From Pseudomonas frederiksbergensis (GTDB taxonomy: Bacteria; Pseudomonadota; Gammaproteobacteria; Pseudomonadales; Pseudomonadaceae), in the NCBI RefSeq assembly GCF_001952935.1, contig NZ_CP018319.1, positions 4,174,001-4,238,000 on the forward strand: a stretch of 64,000 nt of DNA, written 5' to 3'. The notes under the pieces were generated by a model that was given only the letters and a program-made list of their open reading frames with translations, was not told the DNA's origin and did no database searches. A program made the position numbers and the translations under genes. Numbering within the stretch: position 1 is the stretch's first letter; each line of letters begins with the position of its first letter. Of the stretch, positions 33,247 to 42,608 are shown one piece after another.

Positions 33247-35151
33247 ATGAGTGTGGAAACTCAAAAGGAAACCCTGGGCTTCCAGACCGAGGTGAAGCAA
33301 CTGCTGCACCTCATGATCCATTCGCTGTATTCCAACAAGGAAATTTTCCTTCGCGAATTGATCTCTAACGCCTCTGACGCTGTCGACAAATTACGCTTCG
33401 AAGCCCTGTCCAAGCCCGAGTTGCTGGAAGGTGGCGCCGAACTGAAAATCCGTGTGAGCTTCGACAAGGACGCTAAAACCGTCACCCTCGAAGACAACGG
33501 CATTGGCATGAGTCGTGAAGATGCGATCACCCACCTGGGGACCATCGCCAAATCCGGCACTGCCGATTTCATGAAACATCTTTCCGGCGATCAGAAAAAA
33601 GACTCGCACCTGATCGGTCAATTCGGTGTGGGTTTCTACTCTGCATTCATCGTCGCCGATAAAGTCGACGTGTTCAGCCGTCGTGCCGGTGCTGCTGCCA
33701 GCGAAGGCGTGCACTGGTCGTCCAAGGGTGAAGGCGATTTTGAAGTTGCCACCGTCGATAAAGCCGAGCGCGGCACTCGTATCGTCCTGCACCTGAAAGC
33801 CGGTGAAGACGAATTCGCCGATGGCTGGCGTCTGCGCAACATCATCAAGAAGTACTCCGACCACATCGCTCTGCCGATCGAATTGCCGAAAGAAGTGGCG
33901 GCCGTTGAAGGCGAAGAACAACCGGCCGTTGAATGGGAAACTGTCAACCGCGCCAGCGCCCTGTGGACTCGTCCGCGTACCGAGATCAAGGACGAGGAAT
34001 ACCAGGAGTTCTACAAACACGTCGCTCATGACTTCGAGAACCCGCTGAGCTGGAGCCACAACAAGGTCGAAGGCAAGCTTGAATACAGCTCGCTGCTCTA
34101 CGTGCCGGCCCGTGCTCCATTCGATCTGTACCAGCGTGAAGCGCCGAAAGGCCTGAAGCTGTACGTGCAGCGCGTGTTCGTGATGGATCAGGCGGAGTCG
34201 TTCCTGCCGCTGTACCTGCGCTTCATCAAAGGCGTGGTCGATTCCAACGACCTGTCGCTGAACGTGTCGCGGGAAATCCTGCAGAAAGACCCGATCATCG
34301 ATTCGATGAAGTCGGCGCTGACCAAGCGCGTTCTCGACATGCTGGAAAAGCTGGCGAAGAACGAGCCTGAGCAATACAAGAGCTTCTGGAAAAACTTTGG
34401 CCAGGTCATGAAAGAAGGCCCGGCAGAAGACTTCGCCAACAAAGAGAAAATCGCTGGCCTGCTGCGTTTCGCATCGACCAACGGTGATGAAGGCGAACAA
34501 GTGGTGGGTCTGGCCGAATACCTGGCTCGCGCCAAGGAAGGTCAGGACAAGATTTACTACCTGACCGGCGAGACCTACGCGCAAGTCAAGAACAGCCCGC
34601 ACCTGGAAGTCTTCCGCAAGAAAGGCATCGAAGTGCTGCTGCTGACCGACCGCATCGACGAATGGCTGATGAGCTACCTCAGCGACTTCGACGGCAAGAG
34701 CTTTGTCGACGTGGCGCGTGGTGACCTGGACCTCGGCAATCTGGATTCGGAAGAAGACAAGAAAGCTGCGGAAGAAGTCGCCAAGTCCAAGGAAGGTCTG
34801 GTTGAGCGTCTGAAAACTGCACTGGGCGATTCCGTCGCTGAAGTTCGGGTTTCCCACCGCCTGACCGATTCCCCGGCGATTCTGGCCATTGGCGAGCAGG
34901 ACCTGGGCATGCAGATGCGTCAGATCCTCGAAGCCAGCGGTCAGAAGGTTCCGGATTCGAAGCCTATTTTCGAATTCAACCCGGCTCACCCGCTGATCGA
35001 GAAGCTCGACAACGAGCAGAGCGACGAACGCTTCGGCGACCTGTCGCACATCCTCTTCGATCAGGCGGCACTGGCCGCTGGCGACAGCTTGAAAGACCCG
35101 GCCGCGTACGTGCGCCGTCTCAACAAGCTGTTGGTTGAGCTGTCGGTTTAA
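33247..35151 (+). CDS. htpG: Hsp90 chaperone HtpG
   Basis: The 634-residue product has the GHKL ATPase motifs RELISNASDAVDKLRF, LEDNGIGMSREDAI and GQFGVGFYSAFIVADKV in its first 140 residues, then the middle and C-terminal dimer domains. It acts as a cytosolic ATP-dependent chaperone. MSVETQKETLGFQTEVKQLL is the family start; the ATG at 33247 has GGAG 9 nt upstream, whereas the ATG at 33241 is too close to it. Confidence 0.97.
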   Translation: MSVETQKETLGFQTEVKQLLHLMIHSLYSNKEIFLRELISNASDAVDKLRFEALSKPELLEGGAELKIRVSFDKDAKTVTLEDNGIGMSREDAITHLGTIAKSGTADFMKHLSGDQKKDSHLIGQFGVGFYSAFIVADKVDVFSRRAGAAASEGVHWSSKGEGDFEVATVDKAERGTRIVLHLKAGEDEFADGWRLRNIIKKYSDHIALPIELPKEVAAVEGEEQPAVEWETVNRASALWTRPRTEIKDEEYQEFYKHVAHDFENPLSWSHNKVEGKLEYSSLLYVPARAPFDLYQREAPKGLKLYVQRVFVMDQAESFLPLYLRFIKGVVDSNDLSLNVSREILQKDPIIDSMKSALTKRVLDMLEKLAKNEPEQYKSFWKNFGQVMKEGPAEDFANKEKIAGLLRFASTNGDEGEQVVGLAEYLARAKEGQDKIYYLTGETYAQVKNSPHLEVFRKKGIEVLLLTDRIDEWLMSYLSDFDGKSFVDVARGDLDLGNLDSEEDKKAAEEVAKSKEGLVERLKTALGDSVAEVRVSHRLTDSPAILAIGEQDLGMQMRQILEASGQKVPDSKPIFEFNPAHPLIEKLDNEQSDERFGDLSHILFDQAALAAGDSLKDPAAYVRRLNKLLVELSV

Positions 35152-35159
35152 CCGCGTTG

Positions 35160-35190
35160 TAAAAAAACCCGCTTCGGCGGGTTTTTTTTT
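35160..35190. terminator. Bidirectional terminator (htpG / pirin)
   Basis: AAAAAAACCCGC-TTCG-GCGGGTTTTTTTTT has runs of A and T on both sides, between convergent genes. Confidence 0.95.
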
Positions 35191-35195
35191 GATCG

Positions 35196-36083
35196 TTACA
35201 GCGGGGTTGGCTCGCTTCGTCCTTTTGGCAGTTCGATTCGCTCACTTTCCCCCGGCACCGTCGGCCAATCCCCGGCCGCCCAGCGTCGCCGTGCTTCATC
35301 GATCAACGCCGGATCGCTCGCCACGAAGTTCCAGTTGATCCGCCGCGGCCCATCCAGCGGTGCACCACCAAACAGCACGGCATGACAGTCGCTTTCCGCG
35401 AACAGTGTCATCTCTTCCCCGACCGGCAATACCACCAGCGAATGCGGTTCTATCAGCTCGCCATCCAGTTGCACCTCGCCGTCCAGCACATACAACGCCC
35501 GCTCTTCGTGCTCGGCAGGAATCAGCAAGGTGGTCGCCGTTTGCAGGTTCAATTCGGCATACAGCGTAGGAGAAAGCACCGGGACCGGTGATTCCAGGCA
35601 AAAGCCTGACCCGGCAATCATGCGGATTTTCACCCCCAGGTTATCGCTGACCGGCAGGGTGGCCGCGGGATGGTGGCTGTAGTGTCCGGGGCCGTGCTCT
35701 TTTTCTTTCGGTGAGGCCAGCCAGATCTGCAAACCATGCATCGTGAAGCCGCTGTCCTTCAACGCCTCGGGCGTGCGCTCGACGTGGGCGATCGCGCTGC
35801 CCGCCGTCATCCAGCTGACATCACCGGCCTCCACGACCTGGTCGGAGCCGAGGCTGTCCTTGTGCTGGATTTTTCCTTCGAACAAGTAGGTGAGGGTCGA
35901 CAGGCCAATGTGCGGATGCTGACGGATGTTCATGCCTTTTCCCGCCTCATAACGGGTTTGAAGCATGTGGTCGAAAAACACGAAAGGCCCGACGCTGCGG
36001 CATTTGGCTGACGGCAGTGGGCGAAGAATGGGTTGGCCTTCGACATCTTCGGCGCGGGGGCGGATCACGAGCGGAGTGTTCAT
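35196..36083 (-). CDS. Pirin-family bicupin protein
   Basis: The 295-residue product has an N-terminal pirin cupin with metal ligands in IRQHPHIGLSTLTYLFEG, GKIQHKDSLGSDQVVEAGDV and AIAHVERTPE, and a C-terminal cupin (ALYVLDGEVQLDGELIEPHS). Some pirins are quercetin dioxygenases, others regulate enzymes or transcription; the role here is open. The ATG at 36083 fits the family; the extension to 36161 does not. Confidence 0.9.
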   Translation of the reverse strand: MNTPLVIRPRAEDVEGQPILRPLPSAKCRSVGPFVFFDHMLQTRYEAGKGMNIRQHPHIGLSTLTYLFEGKIQHKDSLGSDQVVEAGDVSWMTAGSAIAHVERTPEALKDSGFTMHGLQIWLASPKEKEHGPGHYSHHPAATLPVSDNLGVKIRMIAGSGFCLESPVPVLSPTLYAELNLQTATTLLIPAEHEERALYVLDGEVQLDGELIEPHSLVVLPVGEEMTLFAESDCHAVLFGGAPLDGPRRINWNFVASDPALIDEARRRWAAGDWPTVPGESERIELPKGRSEPTPL

Positions 36084-36144
36084 GCTGCATTCCAGGCTGA
36101 GCGGGTAATGCGTGGAGCATAACCCGCTTGCGCAGCCCTTGCCG

Positions 36145-36561
36145 CTATTGGCTGAAGGCACCTTCTGACAGGTGCGTTTCGATGCTGACGTCAGTGGTGG
36201 TCATCAACTTGTGGACTGGGCAACGGTCGGCGACGCGGTGCAGCTCGTCGCGCTGAGCGTCGGAGAGCACACCTTTGAGTGTCAGTTTGACGTGCAGGGC
36301 ATATTTACCTTTCTGCTCTTCGCTGTTGTCACGTTTGACTTCGACAGTGACACCGGTCAGCGGGATGTCTTTCTTCTTCGCGTACATCTTCAGGGTCAGG
36401 GCCTTGCAGGCACCCAGGGCCGCGTCGAAGTAATCGTGTGGCTCGGGTGCCGAGCCTTCGCCGCCGGCGAGTGTCGGTACGTCGGCAAACAGTTCATGGT
36501 CATCGATTTGGACGCTGTGACGATAACCTTCGGTGGAAACGGTATTGACGGTGACAGTCAT
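36145..36561 (-). CDS. OsmC-family peroxiredoxin-like protein
   Basis: The 138-residue product has the two conserved cysteines: C52 in ALGACKALTLKMYA and C114 in ADRCPVHKLM. OsmC/Ohr proteins reduce organic hydroperoxides; this branch (with EPHDYFDAALG) is closer to the YhfA/OsmC group than to Ohr. It lies upstream of pirin on the same strand with a 61-bp gap, so they may be co-transcribed. Confidence 0.9.
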   Translation of the reverse strand: MTVTVNTVSTEGYRHSVQIDDHELFADVPTLAGGEGSAPEPHDYFDAALGACKALTLKMYAKKKDIPLTGVTVEVKRDNSEEQKGKYALHVKLTLKGVLSDAQRDELHRVADRCPVHKLMTTTDVSIETHLSEGAFSQ

Positions 36562-36814
36562 GGGAAACCTCGTGGGCAGCTGGAAAAGTCATTCGAGCAA
36601 AAAACACCTTGAAGGTATAGAGCACTCTTCCAGTGACGCGTTCCACTTTCTAGCTCGCCCATTCCCGAACGCTGAACCGTTACCGCCCGGTGATCGAAGC
36701 AGTTAAGGCGTTTTGATATCACGTTTTCGTCTTACGCAAAATTTCTCCGGGCCGATACCTTCTTAAGCAGCCCGCTGCAGGGTTGATGCAGCGCTTTTGG
36801 AAGGAACCAGAGCA

Positions 36815-38440
36815 ATGAGTATCAGAAGTCTCAATATTGCGCCGCGCGCGGGCCTGGGTTTTGGCCTGCTGGCGTTAATGGTGTTTGGATTGGGGGCGTT
36901 CGCCCTGCTGCAAATGTCGAACATGCGCGCGCAGTCCGATCAGGTCGATGACAACTGGCTGCCCAGCGTGATGGCGGTCGGGGAGATGAATCAGGACATG
37001 CTGCGGCTGCGGGCATTGACCATGCGCCTGCTGATCAATCGGGACCCGCAGGCGCTGGCGCAAAACGTCAGCAAACTCAACGAGCTCAAAGGCATCCTGG
37101 ATGAACCTCGGCAGCGCTATGACGCGCTGATCGTGCTGCCCGAAGAGCGTGTGCTGTTCGATCGCTTCAAAGCCTCGGAGCAACAATACCTGCAGTTCCA
37201 GACTCAGGTGATGACGCTGTCTGCTCAGGGACGGGTGGAGGAGGCGGCCGCTGTCCTCAATGGCGAGATGAGCCCGTTGGCCGATGAAATCGCCGCCACC
37301 CTCAAGGCATTGGTCGAACTGAACAAGCACAACGCTAACCTGGCGACGCAGGCCGCGCGCCAGGTGTTCAGCCATGCGCGTGTCTGGGTCGGGGTGATGA
37401 TCGGCCTGACAGCGCTGATGACCATCGGGCTGGCGCTGCTGCTGACCCGCAGCATTGTCCTGCCGCTTTCCCAATCGTTGAGGGTGGCTGAAGGGGTGGC
37501 TGGCGGCGATCTCACCGGTGATATCAGCATCAGCGGCAAGGACGAGCCGGCGCGGCTGTTGCACGCCCTCAAGAGCATGCAGGGGAGTTTGCGCGAAACC
37601 CTGCGGCGTATTTCCGACTCATCCAGCCAATTGGCCTCGGCCTCGGAAGAGCTCAGTTGTGTGACCGAAGAGGCCACCCGGGGCCTGCATCAACAGAGCC
37701 TGGAAATCGACCAGGCCGCCACGGCGGTGAATCAGATGACCGCGGCGGTGGAGGAGGTCGCGAGCAATGCGGTGGCCACGTCCGAAGCGTCTCGGGAATC
37801 CGACCGGATCGCCCAGCACGGTCGCGAGCAGGTGCATCAGACCGTGTTGTCCATCGAATCCCTGGCCGACGATGTCACCGCCAACGCCACCCAGGTCGAG
37901 GACCTGGCGCAGAAAGTTTATGTCATCAGCAAAGTCCTGGATGTGATTCGCTCGATTGCCGAGCAGACGAACTTGCTGGCCCTGAACGCGGCCATCGAAG
38001 CGGCGCGGGCCGGGAGTGCCGGGCGCGGCTTTGCGGTTGTGGCCGATGAAGTGCGGGCGCTGGCGCACCGGACGCAGCAATCGACCCAGGAAATCGAGCA
38101 GATGATTTCCGGCATCCAGAAAGGCACCGATGCCGCGGTCAGCTCGATGCAGCAGAGCAACACGCGTGCGCGTTCGACTCTGGAAGTGGCGAAAGCGGCG
38201 GGCACGGCGCTGGAGGAAATCGCCACGGCGTTTACCCTGATCAATGAGCGCAACCTGGTGATCGCCAGCGCCTCGGAGGAACAAGCGGCTGTCGCGCGCG
38301 AGGTGGATCGCAACCTGATGAACATTCGCGATCTGGCGTTACAGACGTCGGCCGGGGCCAATCAAACCAGTGCCGCGAGCCAGGAGCTGTCTCGGTTGGC
38401 GGTCGATCTGAATACGATGGTGGCGCGGTTCTCGGTCTGA
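36815..38440 (+). CDS. Methyl-accepting chemotaxis protein, four-helix-bundle sensor
   Basis: The 541-residue product has TM1 at about 13-33, a periplasmic four-helix-bundle ligand domain at about 34-185, TM2 at about 190-212, HAMP at about 213-265, and the signalling domain with the hairpin tip RSIAEQTNLLALNAAIEAAR, GSAGRGFAVVADEVRALAHR. It binds an unknown small molecule and signals to CheA. AAGGA lies 9 nt before the ATG at 36815. It is monocistronic, and its ligand cannot be read from the sequence. Confidence 0.93.
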   Translation: MSIRSLNIAPRAGLGFGLLALMVFGLGAFALLQMSNMRAQSDQVDDNWLPSVMAVGEMNQDMLRLRALTMRLLINRDPQALAQNVSKLNELKGILDEPRQRYDALIVLPEERVLFDRFKASEQQYLQFQTQVMTLSAQGRVEEAAAVLNGEMSPLADEIAATLKALVELNKHNANLATQAARQVFSHARVWVGVMIGLTALMTIGLALLLTRSIVLPLSQSLRVAEGVAGGDLTGDISISGKDEPARLLHALKSMQGSLRETLRRISDSSSQLASASEELSCVTEEATRGLHQQSLEIDQAATAVNQMTAAVEEVASNAVATSEASRESDRIAQHGREQVHQTVLSIESLADDVTANATQVEDLAQKVYVISKVLDVIRSIAEQTNLLALNAAIEAARAGSAGRGFAVVADEVRALAHRTQQSTQEIEQMISGIQKGTDAAVSSMQQSNTRARSTLEVAKAAGTALEEIATAFTLINERNLVIASASEEQAAVAREVDRNLMNIRDLALQTSAGANQTSAASQELSRLAVDLNTMVARFSV

Positions 38441-38609
38441 ACGCGCAGCGGTTTTGTCGTTCCGGCGGCGCTACCGGCTGGCTGTGCAAGGTTGCGGGTG
38501 GCGCCATCCCGGCCTATGGTCCAAACGATACTTTACTTGCGACTGGCGCGTGATGACTCGCCGTCGGTTGCTGTCCATCCAGTGCTGATTTGCGTAGCGA
38601 GGTGACGAC

Positions 38610-39986
38610 ATGCCCACCGACTCCCGACCCGCCGTGCTCGAACTGATCGGCAACACGCCGCTGGTGCGCGTCAGCCGTTTCGATACCGGCCCGTGCACGC
38701 TGTTCCTCAAGCTCGAATCGCAGAACCCCGGCGGTTCGATCAAGGATCGCATCGGTCTGGCGATGATCGACACGGCCGAACGCGATGGCAGCCTGCGCCC
38801 TGGCGGCACCATCGTCGAGGCCACCGCTGGCAACACCGGCCTGGGCCTGGCCTTGGTCGGTCGTGCCAAGGGTTACCGAGTGGTGTTGGTGGTGCCGGAC
38901 AAGATGTCCACCGAGAAGGTCTTGCACCTCAAGGCGATGGGCGCTGAGGTGCACATCACTCGCTCCGATGTCGGCAAGGGCCATCCCGATTACTACCAGG
39001 ACGTTGCGGCGCGGCTGGCGCTGGAAATCCCCGACGCATTCTTCGCCGATCAATTCAACAACCCGGCCAACCCGCTGGCCCATGAATGCAGCACCGCGCC
39101 GGAAATCTGGGCGCAGACTCAGCATGACGTGGACGCGATCGTCGTCGGCGTCGGCTCGGCCGGTACCCTGACCGGGCTGACTCGTTTCTTTCGCCGCGTG
39201 CAACCGGACCTGGTCATGGTGCTGGCCGATCCGGTCGGCTCGGTGATGGCCGAATACAGCCGCAGCGGCACCATGAACACACCCGGCTCCTGGGCGGTGG
39301 AGGGCATCGGCGAGGACTTCATTCCGTCGATTGCCGACCTGTCCAGCGTGCGCCACGCCTATTCGATCAGCGACGAGGAAAGCTTCGATCATGCCCGCCA
39401 GCTGTTGCGCGCCGAAGGCATACTCGGCGGCTCTTCGACCGGCACCCTGCTGGCGGCGGCGTTGCGTTATTGCCGCGAGCAGACGGAGCCGAAGCGGGTC
39501 GTCAGCTTCGTCTGCGACACCGGCACACGCTATCTGTCGAAGGTCTACAACGACCAGTGGATGAACGACCAGGGCCTGTTGCAATACAAACATTATGGCG
39601 ATCTGCGCGACCTGATCTCGCGGCGTTTCGAGGATGGCCGGGTGATCAGCGTAGGCCCGGACGACACACTGCTCACCGCGTTCCAGCGCATGCGTCTGGC
39701 GGATGTGTCGCAACTGCCGGTGCTGGAGGGCGGGAAGCGGCTGGTCGGCGTGATCGACGAGTCCGACATTCTGCTTGGCCTGCAGGAAGATGCTTCGCAC
39801 TTTCGCATGAGTGTGGCCAGCGCGATGACCGACAAGCTGCAAACCCTGCCGCCCAGCGCCAGTCTGGCGGAACTGCGAGCGGAGCTCGACCGTGGGCTGG
39901 TGGCGATCATCGCCGACGCTTCGGGCTTCTACGGCTTGATTACTCGAGTCGACATGCTCATTCACCTACGGAGATCCCTTACATGA
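38610..39986 (+). CDS. Cystathionine beta-synthase with CBS-domain tail
   Basis: The 458-residue product has a PLP fold-type II domain (LIGNTPLVRVSRFD, PLP lysine K45 in NPGGSIKDRIG, VEATAGNTGLGLALV) and a C-terminal pair of CBS domains from about residue 335 (VISVGPDDTLLTAFQRMRLA, LVGVIDESDILLG). It joins homocysteine and serine to cystathionine; the CBS pair is probably regulatory. It overlaps the gamma-lyase gene by 4 bp, together forming a reverse transsulfuration route. Confidence 0.92.
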   Translation: MPTDSRPAVLELIGNTPLVRVSRFDTGPCTLFLKLESQNPGGSIKDRIGLAMIDTAERDGSLRPGGTIVEATAGNTGLGLALVGRAKGYRVVLVVPDKMSTEKVLHLKAMGAEVHITRSDVGKGHPDYYQDVAARLALEIPDAFFADQFNNPANPLAHECSTAPEIWAQTQHDVDAIVVGVGSAGTLTGLTRFFRRVQPDLVMVLADPVGSVMAEYSRSGTMNTPGSWAVEGIGEDFIPSIADLSSVRHAYSISDEESFDHARQLLRAEGILGGSSTGTLLAAALRYCREQTEPKRVVSFVCDTGTRYLSKVYNDQWMNDQGLLQYKHYGDLRDLISRRFEDGRVISVGPDDTLLTAFQRMRLADVSQLPVLEGGKRLVGVIDESDILLGLQEDASHFRMSVASAMTDKLQTLPPSASLAELRAELDRGLVAIIADASGFYGLITRVDMLIHLRRSLT

Positions 39987-41161
39987 GTCAACACGACGAA
40001 AACGCAGTACCACGCGCCTTCGCCACCCGTGTGATCCATGCCGGGCAAACGCCCGACCCTTCCACCGGTGCGCTGATGCCGCCGATTTATGCCAACTCCA
40101 CCTATTTGCAGCAGAGCCCCGGTGTGCACAAAGGCTTCGACTACGGGCGCTCGCACAACCCGACGCGCTTTGCGCTGGAGCGTTGCGTTGCAGACCTCGA
40201 GGGCGGCACCCGAGCCTTCGCGTTCGCGTCGGGGCTGGCTGCGATTTCCACCGTGCTCGAATTGCTCGACGCGGGCTCGCACATCGTCTCCGGCAATGAT
40301 TTGTACGGCGGCACCTTTCGGCTGTTCGACAAGGTGCGCAAACGCAGCGCCGGGCATCGCTTCAGCTTCGTCGATCTGACTGACCCGGAGGGATTCGAAG
40401 CGGCACTGCAGCCCGACACGAAGATGGTTTGGGTCGAGACGCCAAGCAATCCCTTGCTGAGCCTGACGGACCTCGCCGCCGTCGGACGCATCTGTCGCTC
40501 GCGAGGCATCATTTGTGTGGCCGACAACACCTTTGCCAGCCCGTGGATACAGCGCCCGCTGGAGCAGGGCTTCGACATCGTGCTGCACTCGACCACCAAG
40601 TACCTGAACGGCCACTCCGACGTGATCGGCGGCATCGCGGTGGTTGGACAAAACGCGGACCTGGCGGAGCGTCTGGGCTTCCTGCAGAACTCGGTAGGCG
40701 CGATCGCCGGGCCGTTCGACGCTTTCCTCACCCTGCGCGGCGTGAAGACCCTGGCGCTGCGCATGGAGCGCCACTGCAACAACGCGCTGGACCTGGCGCA
40801 ATGGCTGGAGCGTCAGCCGCAAGTGGCGCGCGTCTATTATCCGGGCCTGCCGTCGCACCCGCAGCACGTACTGGCGCAGCGGCAGATGCGTGGTTTCGGC
40901 GGGATGATCTCCCTCGACCTGAACAGCGACCTGGCCGGTGCCACGCGCTTCCTCGAGAGTGTGCGGATTTTCGCCTTGGCCGAGAGCCTGGGCGGGGTGG
41001 AAAGCCTGATCGAGCACCCGGCGATCATGACCCACGCCAGCATCCCTCAAGAGACCCGTGCGCAACTCGGCATCGGTGATGCGTTGGTGCGGTTGTCCGT
41101 GGGGGTCGAGGATGTCGAAGACCTGCGCGACGACCTGGCACAGGCGCTGGCGCGGATCTGA
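39983..41161 (+). CDS. Cystathionine gamma-lyase
   Basis: The 392-residue Cys/Met-metabolism PLP enzyme has the PLP lysine K206 in LHSTTKYLNGHSDVIGG, FASGLAAISTVLELL, and VWVETPSNPLLSLTDL. It cleaves cystathionine to cysteine, 2-oxobutyrate and ammonia. Cystathionine gamma-synthase is a close homologue, but the overlapping beta-synthase gene argues for the lyase role. GGAG lies 9 nt before the ATG at 39983. Confidence 0.88.
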   Translation: MSQHDENAVPRAFATRVIHAGQTPDPSTGALMPPIYANSTYLQQSPGVHKGFDYGRSHNPTRFALERCVADLEGGTRAFAFASGLAAISTVLELLDAGSHIVSGNDLYGGTFRLFDKVRKRSAGHRFSFVDLTDPEGFEAALQPDTKMVWVETPSNPLLSLTDLAAVGRICRSRGIICVADNTFASPWIQRPLEQGFDIVLHSTTKYLNGHSDVIGGIAVVGQNADLAERLGFLQNSVGAIAGPFDAFLTLRGVKTLALRMERHCNNALDLAQWLERQPQVARVYYPGLPSHPQHVLAQRQMRGFGGMISLDLNSDLAGATRFLESVRIFALAESLGGVESLIEHPAIMTHASIPQETRAQLGIGDALVRLSVGVEDVEDLRDDLAQALARI

Positions 41162-41173
41162 AAATCAGCAGGC

Positions 41174-41210
41174 AAAAAAAATCCGGAACCCTTATCGGAT
41201 TCCGGATTTT
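41174..41210. terminator. Bidirectional terminator (gamma-lyase / DUF3108 gene)
   Basis: AAAATCCGGAA / TTCCGGATTTT with a loop of about 11 nt lies between convergent genes, with an A-run on the left giving T's on the minus strand. Confidence 0.9.
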
Positions 41211-41224
41211 GGAGTCGAGCCGGA

Positions 41225-41938
41225 TCAGCTGCCTTTGACAGCCTTGCCGTTGACCGTACCGTCGAGGAGCATGATGTTGTACTCCTTGCCGTCGGTTTCA
41301 ACCTGTTGCAGACGAACCAGCAGGTAATCCCAATCCTTGGCGAACCACAGGACGGTGATGCGCTTGCTTTGTGTCGGGTCGCGCACGCGCTCGACCTTGA
41401 TTGCTTCGATCTGGCCAGCCTTGGTGTCGACCTTTTCCGAACCCAGCACGCGGAAATCATAGGTATCGACTTCACCATCGTCGACGACCTGATAGCTCAT
41501 GCTTTTCTTGCCAGCGGCCACGTCGTGCTGCAGGGCGAGCTGATAAGTGGACTTGTCGACCATACCGCGGTTGAGCGGGATCTTGACCGGGTCACCGCGA
41601 TCAGTGCCGGTGACCATTTTGTTGGTCCAGTCGAAATCCAGGTCAGCCTTCTTGGCTTTACCCAGGCCGCCACGTTCGAAGTGGTAGGACTGCGGCAGCA
41701 AGGTGTCCTTGTCCAGCGTCAGGGTGCTTTCTTCGGTCAGGCTGGCGATCATCATCGAGGCCTTGAAGCTGAGCTTCCAGGCGCCGTTGGCTTGTTTGGT
41801 CAGGCTGCGTTCAGCGGTGCCGCTCATGGGCAACTGCTTCCAGTCAGCGGTGTAGCTGGCGGAGAAAGGTTGAAGTTCTGCAGCCTGCGCAAAGGGCAGT
41901 GCGAACAGAGCGCAAGCGAAGAGCAGGGCGCGACGCAT
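41225..41938 (-). CDS. Exported DUF3108 protein
   Basis: The 237-residue product has a signal peptide (cleavage near AQA-AELQ) and a beta-rich DUF3108 domain: FSASYTADWKQLPMSGTAER, YHFERGGLGKAKKADLDFDW, and ITVLWFAKDWDYLLVRLQQV. Periplasmic; function unknown. It is placed just downstream of purN on the same strand, the usual Pseudomonas order. Confidence 0.9.
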   Translation of the reverse strand: MRRALLFACALFALPFAQAAELQPFSASYTADWKQLPMSGTAERSLTKQANGAWKLSFKASMMIASLTEESTLTLDKDTLLPQSYHFERGGLGKAKKADLDFDWTNKMVTGTDRGDPVKIPLNRGMVDKSTYQLALQHDVAAGKKSMSYQVVDDGEVDTYDFRVLGSEKVDTKAGQIEAIKVERVRDPTQSKRITVLWFAKDWDYLLVRLQQVETDGKEYNIMLLDGTVNGKAVKGS

Positions 41939-41946
41939 AAAATCTC

Positions 41947-42597
41947 CTAGGTTCGAATCAAGTGACCGCTGGCCGCGAGCAACTTTCCATCCAGTAAAGC
42001 ACCTTGCTCGCCGAGTGATAAACGACCTTCGGCAAACCAGCGTACAGCCAACGGGTAGATCAGGTGTTCCTGGGTATGGACTCGCTGCGCCAGACTCTGC
42101 GGCGAATCGTGCAACTCTACCGGTATTACTGCCTGTACGACCAGTGGTCCGCCATCGAGTTCCTCGGTGACGAAGTGCACGGAGCAGCCGTGCTCGGTGT
42201 CGCCGGCTTCCAGCGCGCGCTGATGAGTGTGTAACCCTTTGTATTTGGGCAGCAGCGAGGGATGGATGTTGAGCAGGCGACCCGCGTAGTGGCGCACGAA
42301 GTCAGCGCTGAGAATGCGCATGAACCCGGCCAGTACCACGAGTTTGGGATTGAACGCATCGATCAGTTCGATCAGCGCGGCATCGAAGGCCTCGCGGCCT
42401 TCGAAAGCCTTGTGATCCAGGGTGCGGGTGTCGATACCCGCGTCCCTGGCGCGTTGCAGGCCGTAGGCGTCGGCGCGGTTGGAAATCACCGCAGCGATGC
42501 GGGCCGGGCTGTCGCCGGTCCGCGTGCTGTCGATCAAGGCCTGCAAGTTACTGCCGGTGCCGGACAACAGCACCACCACATCACAGGTCTGGGACAT
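41947..42597 (-). CDS. purN: Phosphoribosylglycinamide formyltransferase 1
   Basis: The 216-residue product has VVLLSGTGSNLQALIDS at the N-terminus, the catalytic segment FMRILSADFVRHYAGRLLNI-HPSLLP, and SVHFVTEELDGGPLV with the catalytic Asp region. It formylates GAR with 10-formyl-THF. The ATG at 42597 gives the family length; an in-frame ATG at 42609 overlaps the purM stop as TGATG and has a better spaced AAGG, so the real start could be four codons earlier. Confidence 0.95.
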   Translation of the reverse strand: MSQTCDVVVLLSGTGSNLQALIDSTRTGDSPARIAAVISNRADAYGLQRARDAGIDTRTLDHKAFEGREAFDAALIELIDAFNPKLVVLAGFMRILSADFVRHYAGRLLNIHPSLLPKYKGLHTHQRALEAGDTEHGCSVHFVTEELDGGPLVVQAVIPVELHDSPQSLAQRVHTQEHLIYPLAVRWFAEGRLSLGEQGALLDGKLLAASGHLIRT

Positions 42598-42608
42598 CCG
42601 CTCTTGCA

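Noticed and set aside
38514..39965. 483-codon minus-strand frame
   Set aside because: It mirrors the cystathionine beta-synthase gene, whose motifs are unmistakable.
39470..39982. N-terminal extension of the gamma-lyase
   Set aside because: It lies inside the beta-synthase gene in another frame; the ATG at 39983 has a good ribosome site and gives the family length.
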